From a bacterium SCSIO 12643 (GTDB lineage: Bacteria > Bacteroidota > Bacteroidia > Flavobacteriales_G > Salibacteraceae): a stretch of DNA of 64,000 bases. This document shows, in pieces, positions 44,801 to 53,147 of the stretch. Location of the stretch: assembly GCA_024398135.1 (NCBI GenBank), contig CP073750.1, forward strand, positions 3,906,001 through 3,970,000, written 5' to 3'. Both the position numbers and the translations under genes were made by a program. A model generated the notes under the pieces. The model did no database searches and was not told the DNA's origin. It worked only from the letters and a program-made list of their open reading frames with translations. Position 1 is the stretch's first letter, and every line of letters starts with the position of its first letter.

Positions 44801-46729
44801 AATATCATCAAAACCGCCAGAACTTAAAGTATCCTGAAAACCTGCATGAGCAATATTGGTATCTGATCTGGTCATCCCAGCCATGTATACATTCCCGGAA
44901 TTATCAACTGCACAAGAATAACCATGATCCGCATGATTCCCTCCATAATAAGTCCCCCATTTTCGAACTCCAGATGAACTAAATTTAACTAAGTATCCCT
45001 CTGAATATCCCATTCCTCCCATAAACTGATTTTGGAAACCTCCATACGCTATATTGTTTCCCGAATATGTAGATCCTGTTAAATAAACGTTTCCAGAATC
45101 ATCCGAGGCACAAAAGGTTCCATAATCAATTCCTGTCCCACCATAATAAGTAGCCCAAACTCGTCCACCTAAACTATTAAATTTCACCAAAAAAGCATCA
45201 CTCAGGCCTCCTCCATGTGTATTTTGCATCCCTCCTGATGCAATGTTGGTAGTTGACCTTGTAGTTCCTACCAAATACACATTCCCAGAATCATCTACTG
45301 AACAAAGTCCTCTATCTTCCTCATCTGTTCCACCATAATAAGTACTCCATATACGGGTTCCTGAAGAACTAAATTTAGCCAAAAAAGCATCTCCAAACAA
45401 TGGTCCACCATTAAATGAATTATCATAACCACCACTAGCTATATTGGATGTGGACTGAGTAATACCAGATATATATACATTCCCTTGATTGTCAACACTA
45501 CTAGAGTTTATCACATCTATGGTATTTCCTCCATAATACGTTCCCCACTGTCGCACTCCTTGTGTATTAAACTTTACTAAAAAAGCATCAATATAACCAC
45601 CACCATAAGTGTTTTGGTGTCCTCCAATAGCTATACTTGAGTTCGAGTTAGCATACGATCTGGTGGAACCTGCCAAATACACATTCCCAGAATCATCTAC
45701 TGAACAGGTGTATCCAACTTCTCCTAAATTACCTCCATAATACGTTCCCCACAATCGCACTCCTTGTGCATTAAACTTCACTAAAAAAGCATCACCACCA
45801 TTTAAATATACATTTTGATGTCCACCAGCCGCTATATTGTTTGTAGAAGTAGTATTTCCTGCCATATATACATTCCCAGAATCATCTACAGCACAAGCAT
45901 AACCTCGTTCTCCTATAAGTCCGCCATAATAAGTAGCCCAACCAATTACAGGATCTATTATTAACAATTCCGTTTTGTTATACTCTGGAATTTTAAAACT
46001 AATCTCATCCTTATCTAATTCAAAATAAGTTAACAACTTTCTATCTCCCTGGTAACTTATTGGGTGGTCTTCATAAACTTTACCCATACGATTGATCATC
46101 GTTAATGAACCTGTATCATCTAATTTAATTTGTTCGGCATCAATTACTTTTATCTTGATCTGATTTGGATTACCTCCGGGATGAACAATAAAGTCATACT
46201 TAATTACCCCATTCTTACAATAAATAACCCAATCAATATCTGGATAAATGTCATGATAGGTGATTTCAGCATAGGAATGTACATTTAACGCATTAAGCTT
46301 GTAATATTGATTATAATCTTTACTTTTTCCTTCCATGGTAATGATCGCATTAGGGTTGGCACCTACTAACTTAAAGTCCATTCGGTAAGTTTCCAAACTT
46401 ATTTCATCAGTCAAGTCTTCCATTAACTCAGGTAGTATACCCTTTTGGAATTTATCCAATGATTCCGTGTTATCCGAATATTGAATTTTATTAAATTGAT
46501 AGGCAATTCCTGTGGATAATAGAAAAACAGACAGGTCACCGCTTTGATATATAAACTTCACTCTGGAAGCATCCTCCCCTGTTACCTGTCCTTTGTTTTC
46601 TTCAAAACCGAAATGTTGGTTATCAATATATTGTTGTATTTCCTCTAACTTAGAAGGTGCATTCTCATTATCTACGGCTAAGAGAGTAATGGAATATAAA
46701 AAGAGTATCAGTATACCTAGGGATTTCAT
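41846..46729 (-). CDS. Giant T9SS-exported protein: DUF7948, SBBP repeats, 15 Cys-Asp repeats
   Basis: The 1627-residue protein has a signal peptide (1-17), a DUF7948-like N-terminal domain (about 35-265), seven SBBP-type beta-propeller repeats (about 266-715, each with Y-Y-G-G and D-D-S-G-N-V-Y), fifteen ~50-residue repeats of the A-C-D-S-Y-T-W / G-C-D-S-I-V-T-L type (about 720-1469), an Ig-like segment, and a T9SS type A sorting domain (about 1550-1627). It is probably a large cell-surface or secreted adhesin-like protein. Its repeats are arranged in a higher-order pattern (AABB three times). The gene is monocistronic. Confidence 0.92.
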   Translation of the reverse strand: MKSLGILILFLYSITLLAVDNENAPSKLEEIQQYIDNQHFGFEENKGQVTGEDASRVKFIYQSGDLSVFLLSTGIAYQFNKIQYSDNTESLDKFQKGILPELMEDLTDEISLETYRMDFKLVGANPNAIITMEGKSKDYNQYYKLNALNVHSYAEITYHDIYPDIDWVIYCKNGVIKYDFIVHPGGNPNQIKIKVIDAEQIKLDDTGSLTMINRMGKVYEDHPISYQGDRKLLTYFELDKDEISFKIPEYNKTELLIIDPVIGWATYYGGLIGERGYACAVDDSGNVYMAGNTTSTNNIAAGGHQNVYLNGGDAFLVKFNAQGVRLWGTYYGGNLGEVGYTCSVDDSGNVYLAGSTRSYANSNSSIAIGGHQNTYGGGYIDAFLVKFNTQGVRQWGTYYGGNTIDVINSSSVDNQGNVYISGITQSTSNIASGGYDNSFNGGPLFGDAFLAKFSSSGTRIWSTYYGGTDEEDRGLCSVDDSGNVYLVGTTRSTTNIASGGMQNTHGGGLSDAFLVKFNSLGGRVWATYYGGTGIDYGTFCASDDSGNVYLTGSTYSGNNIAYGGFQNQFMGGMGYSEGYLVKFSSSGVRKWGTYYGGNHADHGYSCAVDNSGNVYMAGMTRSDTNIAHAGFQDTLSSGGFDDIFLVKFNSIGGRLWGSYYGGIGDEGYPYCAIGDYGSLYMTGITSSTSSMAINGHQNIHGGLNDGFLVKVLCVDSVIDTQYSCSSSYTWINGVTYYASNNTATYVMTNTSGCDSVITLNLTINANTGVDVITACDSYTWINGVTYTSNNFTTLDTLTNVLGCDSVVTLNLTIVNSNTATDTHVACDSYTWINGITYTSSNFTAKDTLINSNGCDSVVMLNLTINSDLVVDDIIACDSYTWIDGVTYTTSNNTAKDTLINSNGCDSIVILNLTINNPTFGVDTQIACDAYTWINGVTYTMNNNTAMDTLTNANGCDSIITLNLTINQSTTGVEVQTACDSYTSVSGKTWTTSGIYQDTLTNALGCDSIVTLTLTINQSTFGIDNQTACDSYTSVSGKTWTTSGVYQDTLTNALGCDSIVTLSLMINHLTTGVDVQSACGSYTWIDGVTYTTSNNTAKDTLINSNGCDSIVTLNLTIYSPTFGVDTQIACDAYTWINGVTYTMNNNTAMDTLTNANGCDSIITLNLTINQSTTGVDIQTACDSYTSVSGKTWTTSGVYQDTLTNANGCDSIVTLILTINNSTTGFDNQIACDSYTSVSGKTWTTSGVYQDTLTNALGCDSIVTLTLIINHLTTGVDVQYACGSYTWIDGITYTANNNTAKDTLTNSNGCDSIVTLNLTINNSTFGVDTQIACDAYTWINGVTYSMNNNTAMDTLTNANGCDSIITLNLTINQSTSGVDIQTACDSYTSVSGKTWTTSGVYQDTLTNTMGCDSIVTLTLTINQSTTGSDTKTACNSYTSVSGKTWTISGVYQDTLTNTLGCDSIVTLSLTITTIDTSLTINGNTISANHTGASYQWLDCSSNYTMIPDQTNFSYTATQSGNYAVEITMNGCTDTSSCVTLTNVGIKDFVFNPNFNVYPNPTGGDVTIDLGRVYQNIEINVFDGVGQQVMGPIQRNNTDKLSLELIGERGVYFIQVEMDGVTSLFNIVKN
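42323..44572 (-). repeat. Coding tandem repeats in the giant surface protein
   Basis: Fifteen imperfect ~150-base units lie in tandem. Units 1-5 are of type A (T-W-I-N-G-V-T-Y) and 6-7 of type B (S-V-S-G-K-T-W); then the A-A-B-B block recurs, making three blocks of about 600 bases each (units 4-15). The blocks are more alike than adjacent units, which points to recent duplication of whole blocks. Confidence 0.88.
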
Positions 46730-46841
46730 AAAATGAATTGTTTAATTCGAGTCGCAAATATAGACACTTAACATGGAAGAACTTGAGAAACTATTATATT
46801 AACCTCAAAAAATAAAAACAAATAGGATTACACCAAAAACT

Positions 46842-47867
46842 CTAACTCAACTTAAAAACTATAGGCAAATTATATTTCACACGCGTCTTTCTGTTCTCGC
46901 TAATCCCAGGTAGCCAATTAGGCATTGATTTAATCACTCTTATGGCTTCATGATCTATGGAAGGACATAAACCTCTTAGAATTTTAATGTCGATAATTTC
47001 ACCATTTTCATCTATAATAAATGAAGCATATAACCTACCCTGAATATCACTATCTCGAGCATCAGGTGGGTAACGTAGGTTTTTACCCAGGAACGCATAC
47101 ATTTCTGATTCTCCACCGGGAAATACAGGCTCTTGATTGACTACCTGTTTTTTAGGATTGACTTCTTTACCATCTTCATTCCAATAAGTAGCGCTTACAG
47201 CTTCCCCTTGTTCATAAACAACTACACCACTAGGTTTCCCGGAATTAAAATAGTACTTCCACTCTCCTATTTTATCTCCATTTTCATATGCACCTGTATC
47301 ATAAACTAATTTTTCAGATCCATAAAACACGTAGGTACCATGGAGTTTCCCCTCCTCATTATAATGTTTGGTATATTCTTTATCTCCATCATCAAAAAAA
47401 CCAATCCACTCTCCCAAACGATTACCATTTAAATATTGGCCAGTACTTTTGACTTTACCGTTTTGATGTAAGCTGATCCAAATCGAGTCTTTTTCGCCTT
47501 CAGCATTGTAATTACCATAGGACTTCTTTTCTCCTGTAGGATAATAAATCGTCCAAAGTCCAACCTGAATATTATTTAAATATTTGCCAGTTTGATGCAA
47601 ACTCCCATCCGAATAAAACGTTTCAAATTGTCCATCTCTAATTTTACTATCCTTGTTTTGATAATATCCTTTTTGATACATCACCCCTTTCATCGTATAG
47701 ATTTCAGAGTATGATACCTCCTTATTTACTTTCACCTTTTTTTGGTAGTAAAAAGCTTTCTTTTGGCTGGTCTTTGAGAAATCATGTTTCAAGTAAACGG
47801 TTGTTGTATCCTGTGCTGATAGACCAACACTTAAACTTATCAGTATGAAGGCAACTAAGTATTTCAT
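46842..47867 (-). CDS. MORN-repeat protein with TonB C-terminal domain
   Basis: From the ATG at 47867 (M-K-Y-L-V-A-F), which yields a clean signal peptide, the protein has about 341 residues. The upstream in-frame ATG at 47939 would hide the signal. The middle (about 55-225) is MORN/toxin-immunity-like antitoxin-repeat sequence (G-x-W-x-x-Y-Y-x-x-G-x-K), and the C-terminal ~85 residues form a TonB energy-transducer domain (G-G-E-S-E-M-Y-A-F-L-G-K-N-L-R-Y-P near 255). It is probably periplasmic. The function is unknown. Confidence 0.85.
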   Translation of the reverse strand: MKYLVAFILISLSVGLSAQDTTTVYLKHDFSKTSQKKAFYYQKKVKVNKEVSYSEIYTMKGVMYQKGYYQNKDSKIRDGQFETFYSDGSLHQTGKYLNNIQVGLWTIYYPTGEKKSYGNYNAEGEKDSIWISLHQNGKVKSTGQYLNGNRLGEWIGFFDDGDKEYTKHYNEEGKLHGTYVFYGSEKLVYDTGAYENGDKIGEWKYYFNSGKPSGVVVYEQGEAVSATYWNEDGKEVNPKKQVVNQEPVFPGGESEMYAFLGKNLRYPPDARDSDIQGRLYASFIIDENGEIIDIKILRGLCPSIDHEAIRVIKSMPNWLPGISENRKTRVKYNLPIVFKLS

Positions 47868-47976
47868 GGTTTGTTTTTGTATCATTAATCTTATTGGAAA
47901 CGAGGTGTAAATGTAGACTTTTTCATTTATCGTAAGCAACAGAAATGAGCATTAAATGATCTCCTAAGAAACCCGA

Positions 47977-48753
47977 CTATAAAAACATTAAATCACGAAT
48001 AGGGCGTTCCGGAATTTGAGAATAACGATGCATAAATTGTTTTGGCGTAACCCCAGAATAACCTTTAAACTTTCTAATAAAGTGGGATTGATCATAATAT
48101 CCTAAATCCAACCCAATGGTGGTTAAATCACTTTGATCACTTCTTTCCAGAGCTATAAGCGCCTTTTCAAATCGAGAGAGTCCCAGATATTTCCCCATAG
48201 AAACTCCGGTATGGGTTACAAATTTCTGCTCTATCCTTCTTCTACTCAGTCCAATTTTTGAAAAGTCGAATTGATCTAGCGTTAGATCTGTATTGTTTTT
48301 AATGAGATGGGCAATCCATAACGAAATAGGATCAGTTTGATAACGCTCTATTTTTTGAAACAAACTCTTTTCTAAAACATCTATTATTTCTTCTTCATTC
48401 TGTGCCGTATGAAGCATATCCGATACATCACGATATTCACTTATATCAGATATATCAGTGGTTTTAGATGAAAAATCAACCATGGGAATCTGCATTAAAA
48501 AATCTGCTGACCACGCATTCAAACTAACACCAACAGCTTTAAAAGGCTCGGTATACACAATGCTTACCGTATTTTTTAAATGACCAGAAAAGAAGACCTT
48601 ATGTTCTCCATTCAATTCAAAAAACAATTCAAAACGACCAAATGGAAAAAGAGTCTGCTGAAAAGGTAAATCGGATTTCTCCACCTGAAAAAACCAAAAA
48701 TGATCTACGACAGAATTTAACGCCTGATTCGGTTGGATTTTTTTGTACTGCAT
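47977..48753 (-). CDS. AraC-family regulator with DUF6597-like N-terminal domain
   Basis: I choose the ATG at 48753 (M-Q-Y-K-K-I-Q-P) because DUF6597 domains begin this way and a TAnnTTTG element lies upstream of it. The in-frame ATG at 48801 would lie before that promoter. The 258-residue product ends with an AraC HTH (about 160-250; D-L-T-T-I-G-L-D-L-G-Y-Y-D-Q-S-H-F-I-R-K-F). It diverges from the methyltransferase gene at 48830, which may be its target. Confidence 0.85.
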   Translation of the reverse strand: MQYKKIQPNQALNSVVDHFWFFQVEKSDLPFQQTLFPFGRFELFFELNGEHKVFFSGHLKNTVSIVYTEPFKAVGVSLNAWSADFLMQIPMVDFSSKTTDISDISEYRDVSDMLHTAQNEEEIIDVLEKSLFQKIERYQTDPISLWIAHLIKNNTDLTLDQFDFSKIGLSRRRIEQKFVTHTGVSMGKYLGLSRFEKALIALERSDQSDLTTIGLDLGYYDQSHFIRKFKGYSGVTPKQFMHRYSQIPERPIRDLMFL

Positions 48754-48779
48754 TTCGTTTTTGTACAATTTATTGCTTC

Positions 48780-48787
48780 CAAATATA
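48780..48787 (-). promoter_or_regulatory. Candidate -7 element of the AraC-type gene
   Basis: On the minus strand the octamer TATATTTG matches TAnnTTTG and lies 26 bases before the chosen start codon. It supports that start over the longer one. Confidence 0.4.
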
Positions 48788-48829
48788 TGGTTATTTGCCA
48801 TGCATTTAGAAACAGCAATTAATTAAAGA

Positions 48830-49651
48830 ATGAACTTAAACATGGACTTAACAAATAATGTGGATTACATCAAACTGAATAAAGAATCCTGGGAATCTCG
48901 ACTACAAACACATTTAGATTCAGAATTTTATGCGGTAGCAAAATTTAAACAAGGAGCCAGTTCCTTAAACCAAATAGAATTGGATATGCTAGGTGATATT
49001 CAAGGTAAATCCATTTTGCATTTACAATGTCATTTCGGGCAAGACTCGATGTCTTTAAGCCGGATGGGAGCCCAGGTTACCGGAGTTGATTTTTCAGAAG
49101 ATTCAATAAAAAAGGCGCAAGAAATAGCCTTTGAGCTTGGGTTGGATACACAATTCGTATGTTGTGATATCTATGACTTAAAGAATCACTTAGACCAGAA
49201 ATTCGATATTGTATTTACAACATATGGTACAATCACCTGGCTTCCTGACCTGGATCGTTGGGCCGATATCATTCAACATTTTCTAAAACCAGGTGGCGAA
49301 TTTGTGTTTGCAGAATTTCATCCCTTTGTATGGATGTTTGATGATGATCTCAAAAAAGTCATTTACAACTACGATAACAAGGAGGCAATTGTTGAAGAGG
49401 AAGAAGGTACTTATGCCAATCCAGACTCCAAAATCACACAAACCAGTATGACCTGGAATCACGCCATGAGCGAAGTTCTGACCAGTTTAATTCAGCATAA
49501 ACTGATGATAACTGATATTATGGAATACGATTACGCACCATATCCATTTGTAAAAAACTGCGAGGAATTTGAAACAGGAAAATATAGGATCACACATTTT
49601 AAAAACAGAATTCCGCTGGTATACTCTATTAAGGCAATTAAAACTCAATAA
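48830..49651 (+). CDS. Class I SAM-dependent methyltransferase
   Basis: The 273-residue protein has SAM motif I S-I-L-H-L-Q-C-H-F-G-Q-D near 60, the acidic V-T-G-V-D-F-S end of strand 2, and a Y-G-T-I-T-W-L-P motif IV region near 135. The histidine-rich form of motif I (H-x-x-C-H-F-G) is typical of Bacteroidota small-molecule methyltransferases. The substrate is unknown. The start may be the first or the second ATG (M-N-L-N-M). It diverges from the AraC-type regulator. Confidence 0.88.
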   Translation: MNLNMDLTNNVDYIKLNKESWESRLQTHLDSEFYAVAKFKQGASSLNQIELDMLGDIQGKSILHLQCHFGQDSMSLSRMGAQVTGVDFSEDSIKKAQEIAFELGLDTQFVCCDIYDLKNHLDQKFDIVFTTYGTITWLPDLDRWADIIQHFLKPGGEFVFAEFHPFVWMFDDDLKKVIYNYDNKEAIVEEEEGTYANPDSKITQTSMTWNHAMSEVLTSLIQHKLMITDIMEYDYAPYPFVKNCEEFETGKYRITHFKNRIPLVYSIKAIKTQ

Positions 49652-49694
49652 TAACCTACAGCGAATTCACAATATTTGTTCTTGTTTTACCAAT

Positions 49695-49788
49695 ATGATT
49701 AATGATATATTTTGCCGGATGCTGAGCCTGTCGAAGTAACAAGGCAAATAAATCATCATCACATTAATTTCAAATTAACGCGATAAAC
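49695..49788. repeat. Dispersed repeat R3, copy 1
   Basis: About 94 bases, nearly identical to 50283-50374 (the shared words include TTTTGCCGGATGCTGAGCCT and CGAAGTAACAAGGCAAATAA). A degenerate relative lies at 37000. Intergenic and without a gene. Confidence 0.85.
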
Positions 49789-49811
49789 TAGTGCTTGCCA
49801 GCGAATACACT

Positions 49812-49974
49812 ATTTTCCTTTTTTGCTTGCTCAAAAAACGAAACCAAAAAAGAGCACTCTTCACAATGCATTTTTAGCTTCACTTGGTTACACTAAAACC
49901 GAAGCTTAATGACTAAAATAGCTCCAAGGCTTCGCTATTTCTTAACGTCATCAACTTCTATGCTGCATGAAGAG
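49812..49974. repeat. Dispersed repeat R1, copy 2
   Basis: Second copy of the repeat at 39261-39424, with the same order of conserved words. It is intergenic. Confidence 0.8.
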
Positions 49975-50070
49975 AATAAAAACCAGAATATTATTGAATT
50001 GATATTTATCCGATATAATCCTTAGTAAACAATCGTTATTTCCTTTAAATATTTAACAGCTCTAAATTAA

Positions 50071-50264
50071 AAAAGTGCGCTGGCCACAGAACAAATAGCG
50101 GGCAAGCGTTGGAGTGAATGCCAAATCTGTAGAAAATCATCAAAGGCGTTTACGTTTCCCCTATTTGGGGACTACTTTGATTGCTTTTCAAGGATTTGGC
50201 AGAGCGCGTGGATAGCATTATTTGTTCTTGATTTTTGCACCACTTTGTATCAGGACAAAGTGGT
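50071..50264. repeat. Nested inverted repeat R2, copy 1
   Basis: A 194-base element nearly identical to 51587-51780. It contains several nested inverted pairs: AACAAATA/TATTTGTT outermost, then TGCCAAATC/GATTTGGCA, then GAAAA-ATCAAAG with CTTTGAT-TTTTC, then CCCC/GGGG at the centre. A separate terminal hairpin follows (CCACTTTGT/ACAAAGTGG). Confidence 0.85.
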
Positions 50265-50282
50265 AAATCAAAATATCTAATA

Positions 50283-50374
50283 CGATTAATGATTTATTTT
50301 GCCGGATGCTGAGCCTCTCGAAGTAACAAGGCAAATAAATCATCATCACATTAATTTCAAATTAACGCGATAAA
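50283..50374. repeat. Dispersed repeat R3, copy 2
   Basis: Near-identical second copy of 49695-49788, differing mainly by one base in the GAGCCTsTCGAAG word. Confidence 0.85.
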
Positions 50375-50388
50375 CCATCACAAACCAA

Positions 50389-51063
50389 CTATGACTTACG
50401 CCATCTCCTCAAAATTGAAGTAATATCACTTTTTACTTCCGAACGAATCATCCTTTTCGTTTTGCCTTTATTGAATTGACTGTCGTAATCCGTTTCAGCA
50501 TGACGAATATGCGCTTCCACAGCCAAATCAATCATCTTGGCATCAAATTGCTTAGCGTCAGCGGTTCTACCCACTCTTCCACTATACTTCTCGCACGCAT
50601 GTTGCGCAATAGCTTCTTCTCTTCCTTTTGGACAATTGGGGTATCTATTTCGAATGGCTTTTGAAAATTCTGCCACATAGATTTTATCCTCTGCTGCTCT
50701 TTTCACAGCGGCTTTTGCATTGTTTTTCGCTCTTTTCTCCTGATCCGCTAAACACTCTTTTTTTGCCAACTCTATTGCTACTGCTTCTACATATTGACCT
50801 TTACGTTCAAAACGTCTACGTCTTTTATTCCAGACATATAATACACCACAATAACTCGAATGCTTTTTTGATCTTCTCGTCATCGCAGCATCACCAGGTT
50901 CCAAAAAAGCTGCATTTACATATGGCGAACATTTAAAACAAGTTCCACGATGTTCTTCTGATTCAGCTACAAACTTTTCTCCAAAACGCACCGACCTTTT
51001 ACACCTTTGACAACTAAGTGTTTCCTTTTTGGTTACATATACATTTCGTGTAAAAGTGTGCAT
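50389..51063 (-). CDS. DUF2293-domain protein with N-terminal zinc ribbon
   Basis: The 224-residue protein starts with a four-Cys zinc-ribbon-like motif (C-Q-R-C near 18-21 and C-F-K-C near 42-45). A basic helical stretch follows, and then a C-terminal DUF2293-like domain (about 130-205, with G-R-V-G-R-T-A-D-A-K, A-V-E-A-H-I-R-H, T-D-Y-D). The basic, cysteine-bearing make-up suggests a nucleic-acid-binding role. It sits alone between the R2 and R3 repeats. The function is not known. Confidence 0.75.
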   Translation of the reverse strand: MHTFTRNVYVTKKETLSCQRCKRSVRFGEKFVAESEEHRGTCFKCSPYVNAAFLEPGDAAMTRRSKKHSSYCGVLYVWNKRRRRFERKGQYVEAVAIELAKKECLADQEKRAKNNAKAAVKRAAEDKIYVAEFSKAIRNRYPNCPKGREEAIAQHACEKYSGRVGRTADAKQFDAKMIDLAVEAHIRHAETDYDSQFNKGKTKRMIRSEVKSDITSILRRWRKS

Positions 51064-51201
51064 TCGATTCCCTATTTAAAGAATCGCAAATAAAAGGATT
51101 TACAGGTATTACGGAGAAATCCCACTGACAATAATTATCAGGATCCTGGATATTATCCTGAGATTTCGAATTACTTTTGGCGATTCTTAAAATCTGATGT
51201 T

Positions 51202-51483
51202 ATGACAAAGAAGGAGAAAGTAGCTAATAATAGACGATTAGGTCAAATTTGGATGGAAATTAGAGCTTACAAAAATGCTTCAAAAACACGTTCATCAGGT
51301 TCGAGTTGGCCAGAGATTCAATCTAAATATCAAGAGTTTGTAAAGAATAACGAAGGTCTTTGTCTGGCTATTGAAAGCGCCTACCCTAAATCAGTGGATC
51401 AATTAAAGGAATTGAAATACCCGAATGATATTGATAAAACCATAGCCGCGTTAAATGCGGTTATTCCTTCGGATGAGGGCTAA
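51202..51483 (+). CDS. Hypothetical protein
   Basis: A 93-residue soluble protein with no recognised family, basic at the N-terminus and helical throughout. It is divergent from the DUF2293 gene (138-bp gap) and lies between copies of the dispersed repeats. Codon use looks normal. It may be a lineage-specific gene. Confidence 0.55.
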   Translation: MTKKEKVANNRRLGQIWMEIRAYKNASKTRSSGSSWPEIQSKYQEFVKNNEGLCLAIESAYPKSVDQLKELKYPNDIDKTIAALNAVIPSDEG

Positions 51484-51806
51484 GTATACAACATAATTAA
51501 AATACATAAACACGCTATTTTCCTTTTTTGCTTGCTCAAAAAAGTTATCTCCGTTAAATATTAAACTGATTTAGCACTAAAATCATAAAAGTGTGCTGGC
51601 AGCAGAACAAATAGCGGGCAAGCGTTGGAGTGAATGCCAAATCTGTAGAAAATCATCAAAGGCGTTTACGTTTCCCCTATTTGGGGACTACTTTGATTGC
51701 TTTTCAAGGATTTGGCAGAGTGCTTGGATAGCATTATTTGTTCTTGATTTTTGCGCCACTTTGTATCCAAACAAAGTGGTATAACAAAACATCTAAATAA
51801 GATTAA
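51484..51806. other. Repeat-containing gap
   Basis: The gap holds a fragment of repeat R1 (51516-51544) and the second copy of the nested inverted repeat R2 (51587-51780). No gene is supported. Confidence 0.75.
51587..51780. repeat. Nested inverted repeat R2, copy 2
   Basis: Second copy of the element at 50071-50264. In this copy the arms are 51606-51613/51735-51742, 51635-51643/51709-51717, 51648-51661/51691-51705 and 51674-51677/51683-51686, with a separate end hairpin at 51756-51764/51771-51779. A 63-codon open frame inside it (51593-51784) is a shadow of the repeat. Confidence 0.85.
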
Positions 51807-53147
51807 TCAAACCTCCAAAACAAACTCCGTTCTACCAGATTCCGAACTGGCAGAAATACTCCCCTTATGTTTCCGCATAATCTGCTTAGACAAACTCAAA
51901 CCAATTCCTGAACCATTTTCTTTGGACGTATAAAATGGCAAGAAGATTTTATCCTGTTCTTCAGGCAGAAATCCCTTTCCATTATCAATCACACGAAGTT
52001 TCAGCGCTCCATTTACTCCTTGTTCAGCAATCACTTCAATTTTCTTATCTGAGCTATTTTCCAGCGCTTGTACCGCATTCTGAAGTAAATTCAACACCAC
52101 ATGTGTTAAAAGTCTTTCATCACCATGAAATACCTCTTGCGGATACTGATTACTTACGTTTAGTTCAATCTCTAAATCCTCTGCTTGTCCTCTAAAAAGT
52201 AATACTACAGAATCTAACCAGTTTTGCAGATGAATCACTCCAAATTCCGGTTCCGGAATCTTAGTCAATTTACGGTAATTATCCACAAAACCACGGAGTC
52301 CACTCGCCCGCTCTCCTATCACCTGCAGTCCTTTCACGGTATTATCAATATCCGTTTGTTGCAATTGAGCTAACTGTACCGGAGTGTCATTTTGAATAAA
52401 ATAACCACTCAAAGTTTGACTTAAAGAAGTAATCGGTGCAATAGAATTCATGATCTCATGTGCCATGATGCGCATCAACTTCTGCCAGGTATCCAACTCG
52501 TGGGCTTCAACCTCGGTTTTGATGTCATACAAAGAGAAAATGCGATACGTTTTATCTGAGAACCGAATCTGTGCTACTTTCACCGCCACAAGCTTTAATT
52601 GATTTCCATCCAAAATCTTTAAATGCTCACTTTGATCCGGTTTTAAATTTTGCATTAAAGCAAACAATGTAGGTTGATGTTGCTCCAACCTACGCATATG
52701 AGTTAAATTCGGTAAGCCAATGATTTGAAGCGCAGTATCGTTTACAATCTCAACAAATTGTTCATCATCCACAGCAATCAATCCGCTAGCTGATCGCTTC
52801 ATAAATTCTTTAAAAAATCGTTCGCTATTGGCTTCACGAATTCTAATATCTGTGATGACCTCATTCATCTCGTTTAGCTTCTGATACAATTCGTTGAGAT
52901 GCGGGTCATTCTGATCTGTAGAAAATCGCAAACTCCCATCTTCATACTTCACCCCTTCAAAAAACAAATGCACTTTGCTATGCATTTGAAACATCCACTG
53001 CAAAGTGCTCCACACAACCACAAACATGAGCAATACAGCCAATGCTCCCAATTCCCAATATTGATACACAAAAGCCAGCGTTCCTCCGGAGACCAAAAGA
53101 ATCAATAAGACCAGACGCCATAAAACCGAGGTATATCTAGAGCGCAT
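51807..53147 (-). CDS. Sensor histidine kinase, partner of the sigma-54 response regulator (locus 2)
   Basis: The 446-residue kinase parallels the one at 16088: two membrane helices (about 8-48), a PAS-like region, a HisKA H-E-I-M-N-S-I-A-P near 212, and HATPase motifs N-L-L-Q-N-A-V-Q-A-L and G-S-G-I-G-L-S-L. Its start overlaps the regulator's 3' end by 11 bases. It is followed on the left by the R2 repeat. Confidence 0.94.
   Translation of the reverse strand: MRSRYTSVLWRLVLLILLVSGGTLAFVYQYWELGALAVLLMFVVVWSTLQWMFQMHSKVHLFFEGVKYEDGSLRFSTDQNDPHLNELYQKLNEMNEVITDIRIREANSERFFKEFMKRSASGLIAVDDEQFVEIVNDTALQIIGLPNLTHMRRLEQHQPTLFALMQNLKPDQSEHLKILDGNQLKLVAVKVAQIRFSDKTYRIFSLYDIKTEVEAHELDTWQKLMRIMAHEIMNSIAPITSLSQTLSGYFIQNDTPVQLAQLQQTDIDNTVKGLQVIGERASGLRGFVDNYRKLTKIPEPEFGVIHLQNWLDSVVLLFRGQAEDLEIELNVSNQYPQEVFHGDERLLTHVVLNLLQNAVQALENSSDKKIEVIAEQGVNGALKLRVIDNGKGFLPEEQDKIFLPFYTSKENGSGIGLSLSKQIMRKHKGSISASSESGRTEFVLEV

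Larger units (their letters stand above)
49652..50388. other. Repeat-filled gap
   Basis: This gene-free stretch holds in order R3 copy 1, R1 copy 2, R2 copy 1 and R3 copy 2. Apart from these repeats I see only short A+T-rich links. Confidence 0.8.

Noticed and set aside
51593-51784. 63-codon open frame
   Set aside because: It lies entirely within repeat R2, where inverted structure explains the sequence better; copy 1 at 50071 does not keep an equivalent intact frame with a start.
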